DNA from: Thermoplasmata archaeon | GTDB lineage: Archaea > Thermoplasmatota > Thermoplasmata > Lutacidiplasmatales > UBA184 | NCBI GenBank assembly: GCA_030040865.1 | Contig: JASHSX010000079.1 | Coordinates: forward strand, 1-8,924 | Reading direction: 5' to 3' | DNA length: 8,924 nt | In this document: one piece after another, positions 1 through 5,778 of the stretch | Position numbering within the stretch: position 1 is the stretch's first letter | Layout: each line of letters starts with the position of its first letter | Notes under the pieces: generated by a model | The model's database searches: none | Told to the model about the DNA's origin: nothing | Seen by the model: the letters and a program-made list of their open reading frames with translations, nothing else | Program-made: the position numbers and the translations under genes

Positions 1-917
1 ACCTCGAGGAACGACGGGCGGGACTTCGCTCCGGTCGCGTCGCGGTAGATCGCGTTGAACGCCGCGTCGCCGATCCGGTACCGGTGGGAGGCGAGCCGTC
101 CGTTCTCGAACGTCCACCGGCCTCCCTGCAGGATCGGGCCCTGGGCGGACGTGGTCCGGTTCGCGACGATCGTCCCCTCGGCCGTGCTCTCGTCGACCGC
201 GACGTACGCCGAGCCGCCGGGAACGTTCACCATCATGCGGAAGTTCCCCCACTCGCGCCGGGGCGGGAGGATCCCCGAGTCCTCGATGGCATCGCGGCCG
301 GCGAGCGCGAGCGTGAGGTCGGTGCCGTTCGGGTGCGTCAGGCGGACCTCGCCGCGTCGGCCGAGGTGGTTCTTGAGCTTCCGTACCGTCGGGGCGAACC
401 TCGCCGGGTCCGTCAAGGAGGCGTTGAACATCTGGGCCCGCCACGGGGCGAGCGGTACGCCGAACAGCTCCGCGTTCGATTCGGTGGCGCGGGCGATCCC
501 CATCCGCGCGCCCCGCAGACCGGCCTTCTTCGCGGCCCGGTACCACTGGGGATTGAAGGCGAAGATCGCCTCCTGTCCCTTCGACGACAGGCGGTTCCGT
601 CGGGCGATGTCCTCGGGTCCCCAGAAGTAGACGTAGACGTCCGACGACTCGAGCGCGGCCTTCTCGTGGTCGGCCAGGGTGCCCACGAGTCCGGCCTGGC
701 CGTGCTCGGCCGCCGCCCAGTACGCGGCCTCGTCCTCGTAATGGATCATCGGGTAGGCGCCCGCGCGCCGGGCCTCCCGGACGAACCCCGCCGCCCAGGG
801 CAACGAGCCGGGGTAGGTCTCGATCGTCACGCGTTCCTTCGGCCTCACGTGGAGCGCGTTGCGCAGGATCGATCGTCCCAGACGGTCGGCCTCGGCGGGA
901 GTAGGAGAGTTCGCCAT
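1..917 (-). CDS. M29-family aminopeptidase, partial (C-terminus beyond left edge)
   Basis: The frame stays open to the left edge and gives 305 residues. The pattern fits peptidase family M29 (AmpS/AmpT/PepS), cytoplasmic dinuclear-metal aminopeptidases that trim N-terminal residues from peptides. Visible family features are the N-terminal stretch RLGRSILRNALHVRPKERV (residues 12-30), the HPNGTDLTLALAGR segment (195-208) and the NVPGGSAYVAV segment (231-241). In the family the last segment normally carries a metal-binding Glu; here that position is Ser236. A Glu at the very end (residue 305, PSFLE) probably matches the second metal ligand. The later His/Asp ligands lie outside the window. I chose the ATG at 917 because it matches usual family N-termini and has a TATA-like patch 22-28 bp upstream. 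An in-frame ATG at 1001 would add 28 residues and cannot be excluded. Family assignment is fairly sure; catalytic competence is not. Confidence 0.75.
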   Translation of the reverse strand, partial: MANSPTPAEADRLGRSILRNALHVRPKERVTIETYPGSLPWAAGFVREARRAGAYPMIHYEDEAAYWAAAEHGQAGLVGTLADHEKAALESSDVYVYFWGPEDIARRNRLSSKGQEAIFAFNPQWYRAAKKAGLRGARMGIARATESNAELFGVPLAPWRAQMFNASLTDPARFAPTVRKLKNHLGRRGEVRLTHPNGTDLTLALAGRDAIEDSGILPPRREWGNFRMMVNVPGGSAYVAVDESTAEGTIVANRTTSAQGPILQGGRWTFENGRLASHRYRIGDAAFNAIYRDATGAKSRPSFLE

Positions 918-938
918 GACCGCGAGAACCGCCGGGAG

Positions 939-945
939 GTAATGT
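939..945 (-). promoter_or_regulatory. TATA-like element for the M29 peptidase gene
   Basis: On the minus strand this reads ACATTAC, inside a purine-rich AAGAGACATTACC stretch that is AT-rich against a very G+C-rich background. It lies 22-28 bp upstream of the ATG at 917, the spacing expected for an archaeal TATA box driving a leaderless transcript. If it is the promoter, the upstream ATG at 1001 would not be the start. Sequence-only inference. Confidence 0.35.
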
Positions 946-1079
946 CTCTTCGCGCCGCGGACGAGGATCCGCAGCCCGGCCGACGTCGCCTCGAACGACA
1001 TCGGGGTCGTGGGAGACCGGGAACTCGGCCGCCTCGCGGAGCTCTTCGTGCGACGACGCGCCGTCGGCCCGGCGCGCCC

Positions 1080-1095
1080 GGGGGGCGGGCCCCCC
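1080..1095 (-). other. G6/C6 hairpin just downstream of tetR
   Basis: Six G, a CGGG spacer and six C form a perfect 6-bp stem with a 4-nt loop. It begins 4 bp past the TetR-family stop codon in that gene's reading direction. It could mark the 3' end of the transcript or slow the polymerase. No T-run follows it, and archaeal termination mainly depends on T-runs, so I do not call it a terminator. Confidence 0.3.
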
Positions 1096-1099
1096 TGCG

Positions 1100-1684
1100 T
1101 TATCGCCGGGGGCGACCCGTGCCGGCGAGCTCCCGGAGTGCCCGGTCCACCGCGTCGAGCGGCCGGATCGACCCTTCGGCACGGGCCAGGATGAGCGCCC
1201 CCTCGACACTGGCGAGCGTGGTCGTCGCGACGCTCTGCGCCCGTCGGGGGCGCAGGCCGGCCGAACGGAGCTGATCGGTGAGCAGGGCGGCCCAGGCGCG
1301 GAAGCCGGGACGCACCGAACCCCGGAGCACTTCCACCGGCGCGTACGAGCCGATCGCGACCGCCGCGAGCGGGCAGCCGGCCCGGCACGCGGAGATCTCG
1401 AGCGAGCGACGGAAGAAGCGGACGAAATGGTGGACCACGCCGTCCGGGGTGCGGGCCCGACAGGTCCGCTGGTAGGCGAGGACGGCATCGGTGGTCCACC
1501 GCACGGCGTCCGCGAGCAGCTGCGGCTTACCGGCCGGGAAGTAGTAGTAGATCGAACCGCGCGGCGCTCCGCTCTCCCGCACGATGTCGGTGAAGGAGGT
1601 CCCCTCCACACCGCGGCGGCCGAACAGTCCGGCCGCCGCGGCGACCATCCGTTCGCGCCCCGGCGGCCGAGCGATCCGGGTCAC
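1100..1684 (-). CDS. TetR/AcrR-family transcriptional repressor (LmrA/YxaF-like)
   Basis: A one-domain DNA-binding repressor of 194 residues with the start used here. The N-terminal helix-turn-helix is clear: RERMVAAAAGLFGRRGVEGT, then FTDIVRESGAPRGSIYYYFPAGK. The FPAGK-QLL turn and the later CPLAAVA motif are typical of the LmrA/YxaF branch of TetR regulators, which often control exporters or detoxifying enzymes. I chose the GTG at 1684, giving V-T-R-I-A-R-P ahead of helix 1, because it puts the usual 10-15 residues before the first helix and has a TATA-like GCGTTATCCC about 26 bp upstream (1705-1714). The longer form from ATG 1750 would run through the palindromic operator and adds unstructured Arg/Ser-rich sequence. 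It is divergent from the tautomerase gene, whose promoter it probably represses along with its own. The ligand is unknown. Confidence 0.85.
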   Translation of the reverse strand: MTRIARPPGRERMVAAAAGLFGRRGVEGTSFTDIVRESGAPRGSIYYYFPAGKPQLLADAVRWTTDAVLAYQRTCRARTPDGVVHHFVRFFRRSLEISACRAGCPLAAVAIGSYAPVEVLRGSVRPGFRAWAALLTDQLRSAGLRPRRAQSVATTTLASVEGALILARAEGSIRPLDAVDRALRELAGTGRPRR

Positions 1685-1739
1685 GCCGGGGACTCGTCCC
1701 GCGGGGGATAACGCTGTCCGGAGGCGGCCCGAGCGGCTT

Positions 1740-1757
1740 TTATGATGCACGTCATAA
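1740..1757. promoter_or_regulatory. Palindromic operator candidate between tetR and tautomerase genes
   Basis: TTATGA-N6-TCATAA is a perfect 6-bp inverted repeat over 18 bp, lying between the divergent TetR-family gene (start 1684) and the tautomerase gene (start 1777). Size and symmetry fit a TetR dimer site. The left arm is part of an AT-rich TTTTATGA patch that could be the tautomerase TATA box; read on the minus strand, CATAAAAG could serve tetR. A bound repressor would then block one or both promoters. Palindrome seen directly; role inferred. Confidence 0.6.
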
Positions 1758-1776
1758 CCCGGGACCGGAGTCGCCC

Positions 1777-2223
1777 ATGCCGATGATCGACGTCTACTGC
1801 ACGAGCGGGACCTTCGCCGACCCCCACGCGCTCGCCCAGCAGCTCGCCGCGGCGGTGATGAAGTGGGAGAAGGTGCCGAGCCTCCCGCTCTTCCGGAAGA
1901 ACACGGCCGCGTTCGTCCACGAGATGCCGAAAGGCACGATCGCGAACGTGGACGGGGAGAGCGACTACGTGCGGGTCCAGGTCCTCACTCCGACCGGCGT
2001 CCTCGATCGGGAGAAACAGCTCGGGGTCGTGCGGGAGCTCACCGACATCGTGGCCCGGGCGGCCGGGAACGACGCGCTCCTGCACCGGACGTGGGTATTG
2101 CTGTACGAGTCCCCCGACGGCGGGTGGGGGCTCGACGGGCACGCCAGCACGGGGACCGACATCGCCCAGGCCGCTCGGCAACAGATCGCCGCGATGGGTC
2201 GTCCCGGTCCCGCCTCCCCCTAG
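1777..2223 (+). CDS. Tautomerase-superfamily protein (4-OT / cis-CaaD-like, long form)
   Basis: A protein of 148 residues that begins Met-Pro-Met-Ile-Asp-Val-Tyr. In this superfamily the Met is removed and the exposed N-terminal Pro is the catalytic base for keto-enol tautomerisation or hydrolytic dehalogenation. Classical 4-oxalocrotonate tautomerase has about 62 residues. This is the long type, with two fused beta-alpha-beta units: the first begins at residue 2, the second near YVRVQVLTPTGVL (about residues 64-76, Met counted as 1). The second unit lacks its own leading Pro, as in other fused members. The sequence HRTWVLLYESPDGGWG (about 104-119) is a plausible second-half active-site strand and loop. 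A GGAG lies 6 nt before the ATG (1767-1770). Its position opposite a TetR repressor across a palindrome suggests induction by a small molecule, perhaps an aromatic or unsaturated carboxylate. Substrate cannot be read from sequence. Confidence 0.8.
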   Translation: MPMIDVYCTSGTFADPHALAQQLAAAVMKWEKVPSLPLFRKNTAAFVHEMPKGTIANVDGESDYVRVQVLTPTGVLDREKQLGVVRELTDIVARAAGNDALLHRTWVLLYESPDGGWGLDGHASTGTDIAQAARQQIAAMGRPGPASP

Positions 2224-2371
2224 TCGCCCCCTCCGGCGCGGACCCCGAAGCCAAGGGCTCCGCCCGACGCCGGGTCGAGTCTCTCGCCGGTCTCCGGCGG
2301 GGACGCGTCCGGTGCCGGAGGCCGTTCGCGGACGAAAGGGATGTGAGGGCGCGCGCGTTCCCGCCGTCGCG

Positions 2372-3046
2372 ATGGGGCGTCCGCGTCGTCCTTTCGGCCG
2401 GCTCGCCCTGGCCGGTGCGGTCCTCGTCGTCGCGACGTGGATCGTGAGCGGCGCCGCGGCGGAGTCGTTCGTCGGGGTCGGGGCCCCGCTTCCTCCCCCG
2501 GACTCCTGCATCGCCCCGCTCCTTCCGTGCTACATCGTCCTCTCGACGGATTCCGGGTCCCGGGGGAATGCGGTGACGGTCACGGGCTACCAGTTCTGGC
2601 CGGGCGAGCCGCTCACGGTGTACTTCTGGAACGGCGTGCCCGGCGCCTCCGCTCCGGCGGTGGCGCAGGGCTCGACCGGAACCGGCAGCTTTTCGGTCTC
2701 GTTCGACGTTCCGAAGGACCCGGTCGGGAACTTCACGGTCTTCGTCGTGGACCTCGCGGGCGACAACCAGTCCGCCCGCTTCCACGTGACGCACCTGACG
2801 GCCACCCCCGGGTCCGGGCCGGTCGCCGGCACGATCTCGGTGAGCGGCCAGGGATTCCTGCCGGACCACGTCGTGAAGTTCCACGTCCGCGGCGTGCTCG
2901 CATCGACGAGCGCGCGGTGCACGACGAACCGCCACGGCAACTTCTCCGGGTGCGTGGTCGTCGTACCGAACGCCCCCACGGGGAAGGGTCTCCTCACCGC
3001 GACCGACGGGACGTACACCGCGCGTGTCGCCTTCACGGTGAGCTGA
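2372..3046 (+). CDS. Secreted protein with two tandem Ig-like (beta-sandwich) repeats
   Basis: I know no named family for this 224-residue protein. The N-terminus is a textbook signal peptide: basic MGRPRRPFGR, a hydrophobic stretch at residues 11-26 and a likely cleavage after GAAA (about residue 30). The mature part looks all-beta and contains two related units. Residues about 60-139 include NAVTVTGYQFWPGEPLTVYF; residues about 147-223 include GTISVSGQGFLPDHVVKFHV. Both begin with a G-x-x-x-V-x-G-x-x-F-x-P strand-turn, as in IPT/TIG or Ig-like surface domains. Four Cys (46, 53, 183, 194) could form two disulfides. Three N-glycosylation sequons occur (N120-F-T, N132-Q-S, N190-F-S). There is no C-terminal membrane anchor, so it is probably released or held by partners. 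I prefer ATG 2372 over the GTG at 2312 because it starts directly at the signal peptide. Function unknown. Confidence 0.7.
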   Translation: MGRPRRPFGRLALAGAVLVVATWIVSGAAAESFVGVGAPLPPPDSCIAPLLPCYIVLSTDSGSRGNAVTVTGYQFWPGEPLTVYFWNGVPGASAPAVAQGSTGTGSFSVSFDVPKDPVGNFTVFVVDLAGDNQSARFHVTHLTATPGSGPVAGTISVSGQGFLPDHVVKFHVRGVLASTSARCTTNRHGNFSGCVVVVPNAPTGKGLLTATDGTYTARVAFTVS

Positions 3047-3107
3047 TGCGGTCGACCGTCCGATCCTCGGGCGCACCGGGATCCCCGGCCGATCGGACCG
3101 GGCGCAC

Positions 3108-3114
3108 CCTAATG
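3108..3114 (+). promoter_or_regulatory. TATA-like element for the serine hydrolase gene
   Basis: CCTAATG, inside CACCCTAATGGAC, is the only AT-rich patch in this G+C-rich spacer. It is centred about 28 bp before the hydrolase ATG at 3139. No Shine-Dalgarno sequence precedes that ATG, so a leaderless transcript is the simplest reading. Inference from spacing and composition only. Confidence 0.4.
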
Positions 3115-3138
3115 GACCCGTCCGGTCGTTGACCCCCG

Positions 3139-4191
3139 ATGCCCGGAACGGCACCCGGCCCCGGTCGGGACCCGCCCCCGGTCGATCCGGCCCGCGCGGA
3201 GGTGGACCCGGACCGGATCGCCCGGATGGAAGCGGGACTCACCCAGGGCGACTACGGCAAGATCACCAGCGTCCTCATCGCGCGACGCGGCAGGATCGCC
3301 TACGAACGGTACTTCGACGAGGCCGGGGCGTCGGCGCGACGGAACACCCGGTCGGCGACGAAGACGGTCACGGGGCTCCTCGTCGGGATCGCCATCGATC
3401 GCGGCTGGATCTCGAGCGTCCGGGCCACCGTGGGCTCGTTCTTCCCCGAGCTGAGCGATCTCGCCCATCCGGATCCGCGGAAGTCGGAGATGACGATCGA
3501 GGACCTGCTGACGATGAGCTCGGTGCTGGAGTGCGACGACACCAACCCGTTCTCCCGCGGGAACGAGGAGCGGATGTACCTCGTGGAGGACTGGGTCCGT
3601 TTCGCGCTCGATCTTCCGGTGCGCGGCTTCCCCTCCTGGCGACCGCGGCCGGAGGAGTCGCCGCACGGCCGGAGCTTCAGCTACTGTACGGCCGGCGTCG
3701 GGCTCCTCGGCGGCGTCCTCACCCGCGCCGCCGGCCGGCCGATCCCCGAATGGACCGGGGAGGCGCTGTTTGACCGACTCGAGATCCCCGAGGTGGCGTG
3801 GCCGCGCACTCCGACCGGCCTCGCGTTCACCGGCGGGGGTCTCCCCCTGACGAGCCGGGAGCTGCTCCGGCTCGGTCAGCTCTACTTGGACGGGGGAAGC
3901 TGGGGCGGACGCCGGGTCGTCTCCGCATCCTGGGTCCGGGCGTCCCTCGAGCCGCACGTGAGCGTGGACGACGAGACCGACTACGGGTACCTCTGGTGGC
4001 TGCGACGGCTCGGCTCCGGGGACCGGACCGTCTCCGGCGCGTTCATGCAGGGGAACGGGGGGAACAAGGTCGCGATCTTTCCGGAACCGGGTGCGACGGT
4101 GGTGATCACGGCCGTCAACTTCGGCGCGTCCCGCGGCGAGCGCCTCGAGGACCGGCTGCTGACCGAGCAGATCCTGCCCGCCCTCGCCTGA
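3139..4191 (+). CDS. Class C beta-lactamase-fold serine hydrolase
   Basis: A 350-residue enzyme of the beta-lactamase / penicillin-binding-protein-like esterase family (Pfam Beta-lactamase type). The nucleophile motif SxxK is S72-A-T-K75, in RNTRSATKTVTGLLVGIA. The second motif, normally Y-x-N, appears as Y182-C-T184 in SFSYCTAGVGLLGG, a variant common in non-lactamase members. The third motif region is GNGGNKVAIFPE (305-316), which replaces the KTG box. Other family features are MTIEDLLTMSSVL (118-130) and DYGYLWWL (281-288). Such proteins are usually esterases, amidases or D-amino-acid peptidases rather than antibiotic lactamases. The N-terminus is Pro-rich and shows no signal peptide or membrane helix, so as annotated it is cytoplasmic. 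It follows the secreted repeat protein by 92 bp but seems to have its own promoter. Substrate is unknown; fold assignment is strong. Confidence 0.88.
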   Translation: MPGTAPGPGRDPPPVDPARAEVDPDRIARMEAGLTQGDYGKITSVLIARRGRIAYERYFDEAGASARRNTRSATKTVTGLLVGIAIDRGWISSVRATVGSFFPELSDLAHPDPRKSEMTIEDLLTMSSVLECDDTNPFSRGNEERMYLVEDWVRFALDLPVRGFPSWRPRPEESPHGRSFSYCTAGVGLLGGVLTRAAGRPIPEWTGEALFDRLEIPEVAWPRTPTGLAFTGGGLPLTSRELLRLGQLYLDGGSWGGRRVVSASWVRASLEPHVSVDDETDYGYLWWLRRLGSGDRTVSGAFMQGNGGNKVAIFPEPGATVVITAVNFGASRGERLEDRLLTEQILPALA

Positions 4192-4236
4192 GTCGGATCG
4201 CACCGGCGCCTCGGGACACTGCGCCCGGGTTCGGGG

Positions 4237-4321
4237 TGCGGGGAGAGGGATTTGAACCCACGAACCCCTACGGGACCAGACCCTGAATCTGGCGCCTTTG
4301 GCCAAGCTTGGCAATCCCCGC
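4237..4321 (-). tRNA. tRNA-Leu, anticodon CAG
   Basis: An 85-nt class II tRNA. The 7-bp acceptor stem is perfect (GCGGGGA at 4321-4315 with TCCCCGC at 4244-4238), followed by discriminator A at 4237; CCA is not encoded. The D arm uses GCC/GGC. The anticodon stem CCAGA/TCTGG closes the 7-nt loop TTCAGGG, so the anticodon is CAG (4283-4285), reading CUG, a favoured Leu codon in this G+C-rich DNA. The long variable arm (CCCGTAGGGG) is typical of leucine tRNAs. The T loop is TTCAAAT. The T stem GTGGG/CCCTC has one T-T mismatch at its second pair (4260 and 4246), where homologues usually have a Watson-Crick pair. No intron is evident. It converges on the serine hydrolase gene. Confidence 0.95.
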
Positions 4322-4345
4322 GCGGGCGTCCCGAGCGGGGTGGCC

Positions 4346-4351
4346 CTTAAG
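4346..4351 (-). promoter_or_regulatory. TATA-like element for tRNA-Leu
   Basis: The hexamer CTTAAG, in an AT-rich stretch (CAAATCATCTTAAGG on the minus strand), is centred about 27 bp upstream of the tRNA 5' end. This fits an archaeal TATA box for a tRNA gene. Confidence 0.45.
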
Positions 4352-4383
4352 ATGATTTGGCCGCCGCCGGCGCGTGCCGGCCC

Positions 4384-4941
4384 CTACGGGCCGCCTCGGA
4401 GCGCCGCGAGGAGAGGGAGGAACTCGTACGAGCCCACATGCATCCTCCCGTTGACGAAGAGGGTCGGCGTCTCCTCGACCCCGGCCTCCCGGCCGCTCTC
4501 CTGGTCCTCCGCGATGCGCCGGGCCGGCGCCCCCGAGGCGAGGTCCCGGTCGTAGACCGTCATGTCGAGCGGCAACTCGCGGGCGAGCCGACGCAGCGGT
4601 CCGTCGGAGAGATCGTTCTGTTGCCGGAAGAGCCGGTCGTGCATCATCCAGAACTTCCCCTGAAGGTCCGCGGCTTCGGCCGTCTCGGCGGCTCGGACGG
4701 CGTGCGGGTGCTCGTCCGGCACGGGATAGTTGCGGAAGGCGAAACAGAGGTCGTCCCCCAGTTCCCGGATCACCTCCTCGACGATCGGCGCGAGGTGGGC
4801 GCAGTGCTCGCACTCGTAGTCCCCGTACTCGACGAGCGAGTACCGGGCCCCCGGGGGGCCCCGCAGGTGGTCCCGAGCCTCGAGCGGGAGGATCAGGGAC
4901 GGCAACAGCGATGCGGGCGAGGACGGTTTCGGGTCGGGCAC
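4384..4941 (-). CDS. DsbA-family thioredoxin-fold oxidoreductase
   Basis: A 185-residue thiol-disulfide oxidoreductase of the DsbA / Thioredoxin_4 type. The sequence RDHLRGPPGARYSLVEYGDYEC leads into the redox site C44-E-H-C47, and the cis-proline loop is E-E-T-P159-T-L-F-V-N-G. The helical insert between them (about residues 75-150) is the DsbA hallmark. It most resembles the soluble DsbA-like domains also found fused to the C-terminus of some NhaA antiporters. There is no signal peptide or membrane segment, so it probably works in the cytoplasm, as a reductase, isomerase or peroxide-linked enzyme. The GTG start at 4941 has GGAGG 4 nt upstream (4946-4950) and a TATGTA patch about 30 bp upstream (4969-4974). 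The next gene upstream on the same strand, 64 bp away, encodes an Fe-S protein. Fold is sure; partner is unknown. Confidence 0.88.
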   Translation of the reverse strand: MPDPKPSSPASLLPSLILPLEARDHLRGPPGARYSLVEYGDYECEHCAHLAPIVEEVIRELGDDLCFAFRNYPVPDEHPHAVRAAETAEAADLQGKFWMMHDRLFRQQNDLSDGPLRRLARELPLDMTVYDRDLASGAPARRIAEDQESGREAGVEETPTLFVNGRMHVGSYEFLPLLAALRGGP

Positions 4942-4968
4942 GGATCCTCCGGGGAAACGCCGGCCGAC

Positions 4969-4974
4969 TACATA
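4969..4974 (-). promoter_or_regulatory. TATA-like element for the DsbA-family gene
   Basis: TATGTA on the minus strand, in CGTATGTAGTC, is centred about 30 bp before the GTG start at 4941. A transcript from it would start at or within a few bases of the start codon, in which case the GGAGG at 4946-4950 would be left off or sit at the extreme 5' end. The gene could instead be read through from the Fe-S gene upstream. Confidence 0.35.
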
Positions 4975-5005
4975 CGTTCGGCCCGCGACGGACGGTTCAC
5001 CGGGG

Positions 5006-5701
5006 TCAGCGCAGCCCGTCCTGGAACTTGATCGAGGCGTGACTGCCGTTGCAGAACGGCATGTTGGTCGATGCCCCGCATCGGCAGAGCGTCACGCGGT
5101 TGCGGACCTCGTACGGTGTGCCGTCCGGCGATTCGACCCGGACCCCTCCGCGCACCCACAGCGGGCCGCTCACGCGGAGCACCGGGTCCTCGACGAGCCC
5201 GATCGACGGCGGGAGGGTCGGCTCGACCGTCTGGCCCGTCGCCTTGTCGCGCAGGACGAGCCGACCCGAGGGGCAGTGGGCCGCCTCCCGGATCACCAGC
5301 TCGCGGACCTTCGGGTCGTCGGTCCGGGCGATGAGGGACCAGATCTTCCCTCCCGGATCGCAGAACCGGGCGAAGGCGCAGTACCCTTCCGCGTCGCTCA
5401 GGGTGTGGGTCGGCCCGTCGAGGTGCTCCGACTGTCGCTCGAGGGGTCGTCGCGACGCGGTCTCCTTCCCCTCGAAGCCGACCCGAAGGTGGCTGTTGTC
5501 GCAGAACGGCTTGGTCTTCGACTGACCGCACCGGCAGAGGAAGTACTCCTCGTCCACGGGGAACGTACGTCCTTCCTTCCACTCCCACGACTCGTCCCGC
5601 TCGTTCGGAACGATCGTCTGCACCGAGAGCGGCACCTTGCCCACCACGCGGTACGGTCCGTGCGAGCTCACCACGATCTTCATCGGACCCACTTCGGTCA
5701 T
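5006..5701 (-). CDS. Triple Fe-S protein: CDGSH, 4Fe-4S-like, CDGSH
   Basis: A 231-residue protein with two CDGSH-type 2Fe-2S sites flanking a middle Fe-S module. Site 1 is C56-R-C58-x8-C67-D-N-S-H71; site 2 is C206-R-C208-x8-C217-N-G-S-H221. The 3-Cys/1-His ligand sets are complete, though the name-giving CDGSH is CDNSH in one copy and CNGSH in the other. The middle part has GYCAFARFC (C108, C114) and EAAHCPSGRLVL (C143), resembling the divergent 4Fe-4S mono-cluster domain (Fer4_19); only three Cys are visible there, so its cluster type is uncertain. There is no signal peptide or membrane anchor. The likely role is electron or Fe-S cluster transfer in the cytoplasm. The ATG at 5701 has GAGGGG 5 nt upstream; an ATG at 5683 (MKIVVSSHG) is an alternative. 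A CCTATCG patch (5732-5739) may be its TATA box. It lies upstream of the DsbA-family gene. Confidence 0.87.
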   Translation of the reverse strand: MTEVGPMKIVVSSHGPYRVVGKVPLSVQTIVPNERDESWEWKEGRTFPVDEEYFLCRCGQSKTKPFCDNSHLRVGFEGKETASRRPLERQSEHLDGPTHTLSDAEGYCAFARFCDPGGKIWSLIARTDDPKVRELVIREAAHCPSGRLVLRDKATGQTVEPTLPPSIGLVEDPVLRVSGPLWVRGGVRVESPDGTPYEVRNRVTLCRCGASTNMPFCNGSHASIKFQDGLR

Positions 5702-5778
5702 CGCATCCCCTCGCCGGGTCCGACCGTTCGGACGATAGGACGGTTGCGGGTGTCGCCGCCGGGGCCCCGCCCGAAGCG

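Noticed and set aside
1080..1095. Intrinsic terminator after tetR
   Set aside because: A G6/C6 hairpin is present but no T-run follows, so it is listed only as a hairpin.
84..1274. Long plus-strand open frame of about 396 codons
   Set aside because: Its translation is Arg/Gly/Pro-rich with no domain pattern, while the minus strand over the same bases encodes a recognisable M29 peptidase and TetR regulator. It is a G+C-driven shadow.
1685..1750. ATG at 1750 as start of the TetR-family gene
   Set aside because: It would place the palindromic operator at the coding start and add a non-conserved Arg/Ser-rich tail; the GTG at 1684 fits family length and a TATA-like patch.
3109..4314. Long minus-strand open frame opposite the serine hydrolase
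   Set aside because: It would overlap both the hydrolase and the tRNA-Leu, and shows no family motifs.
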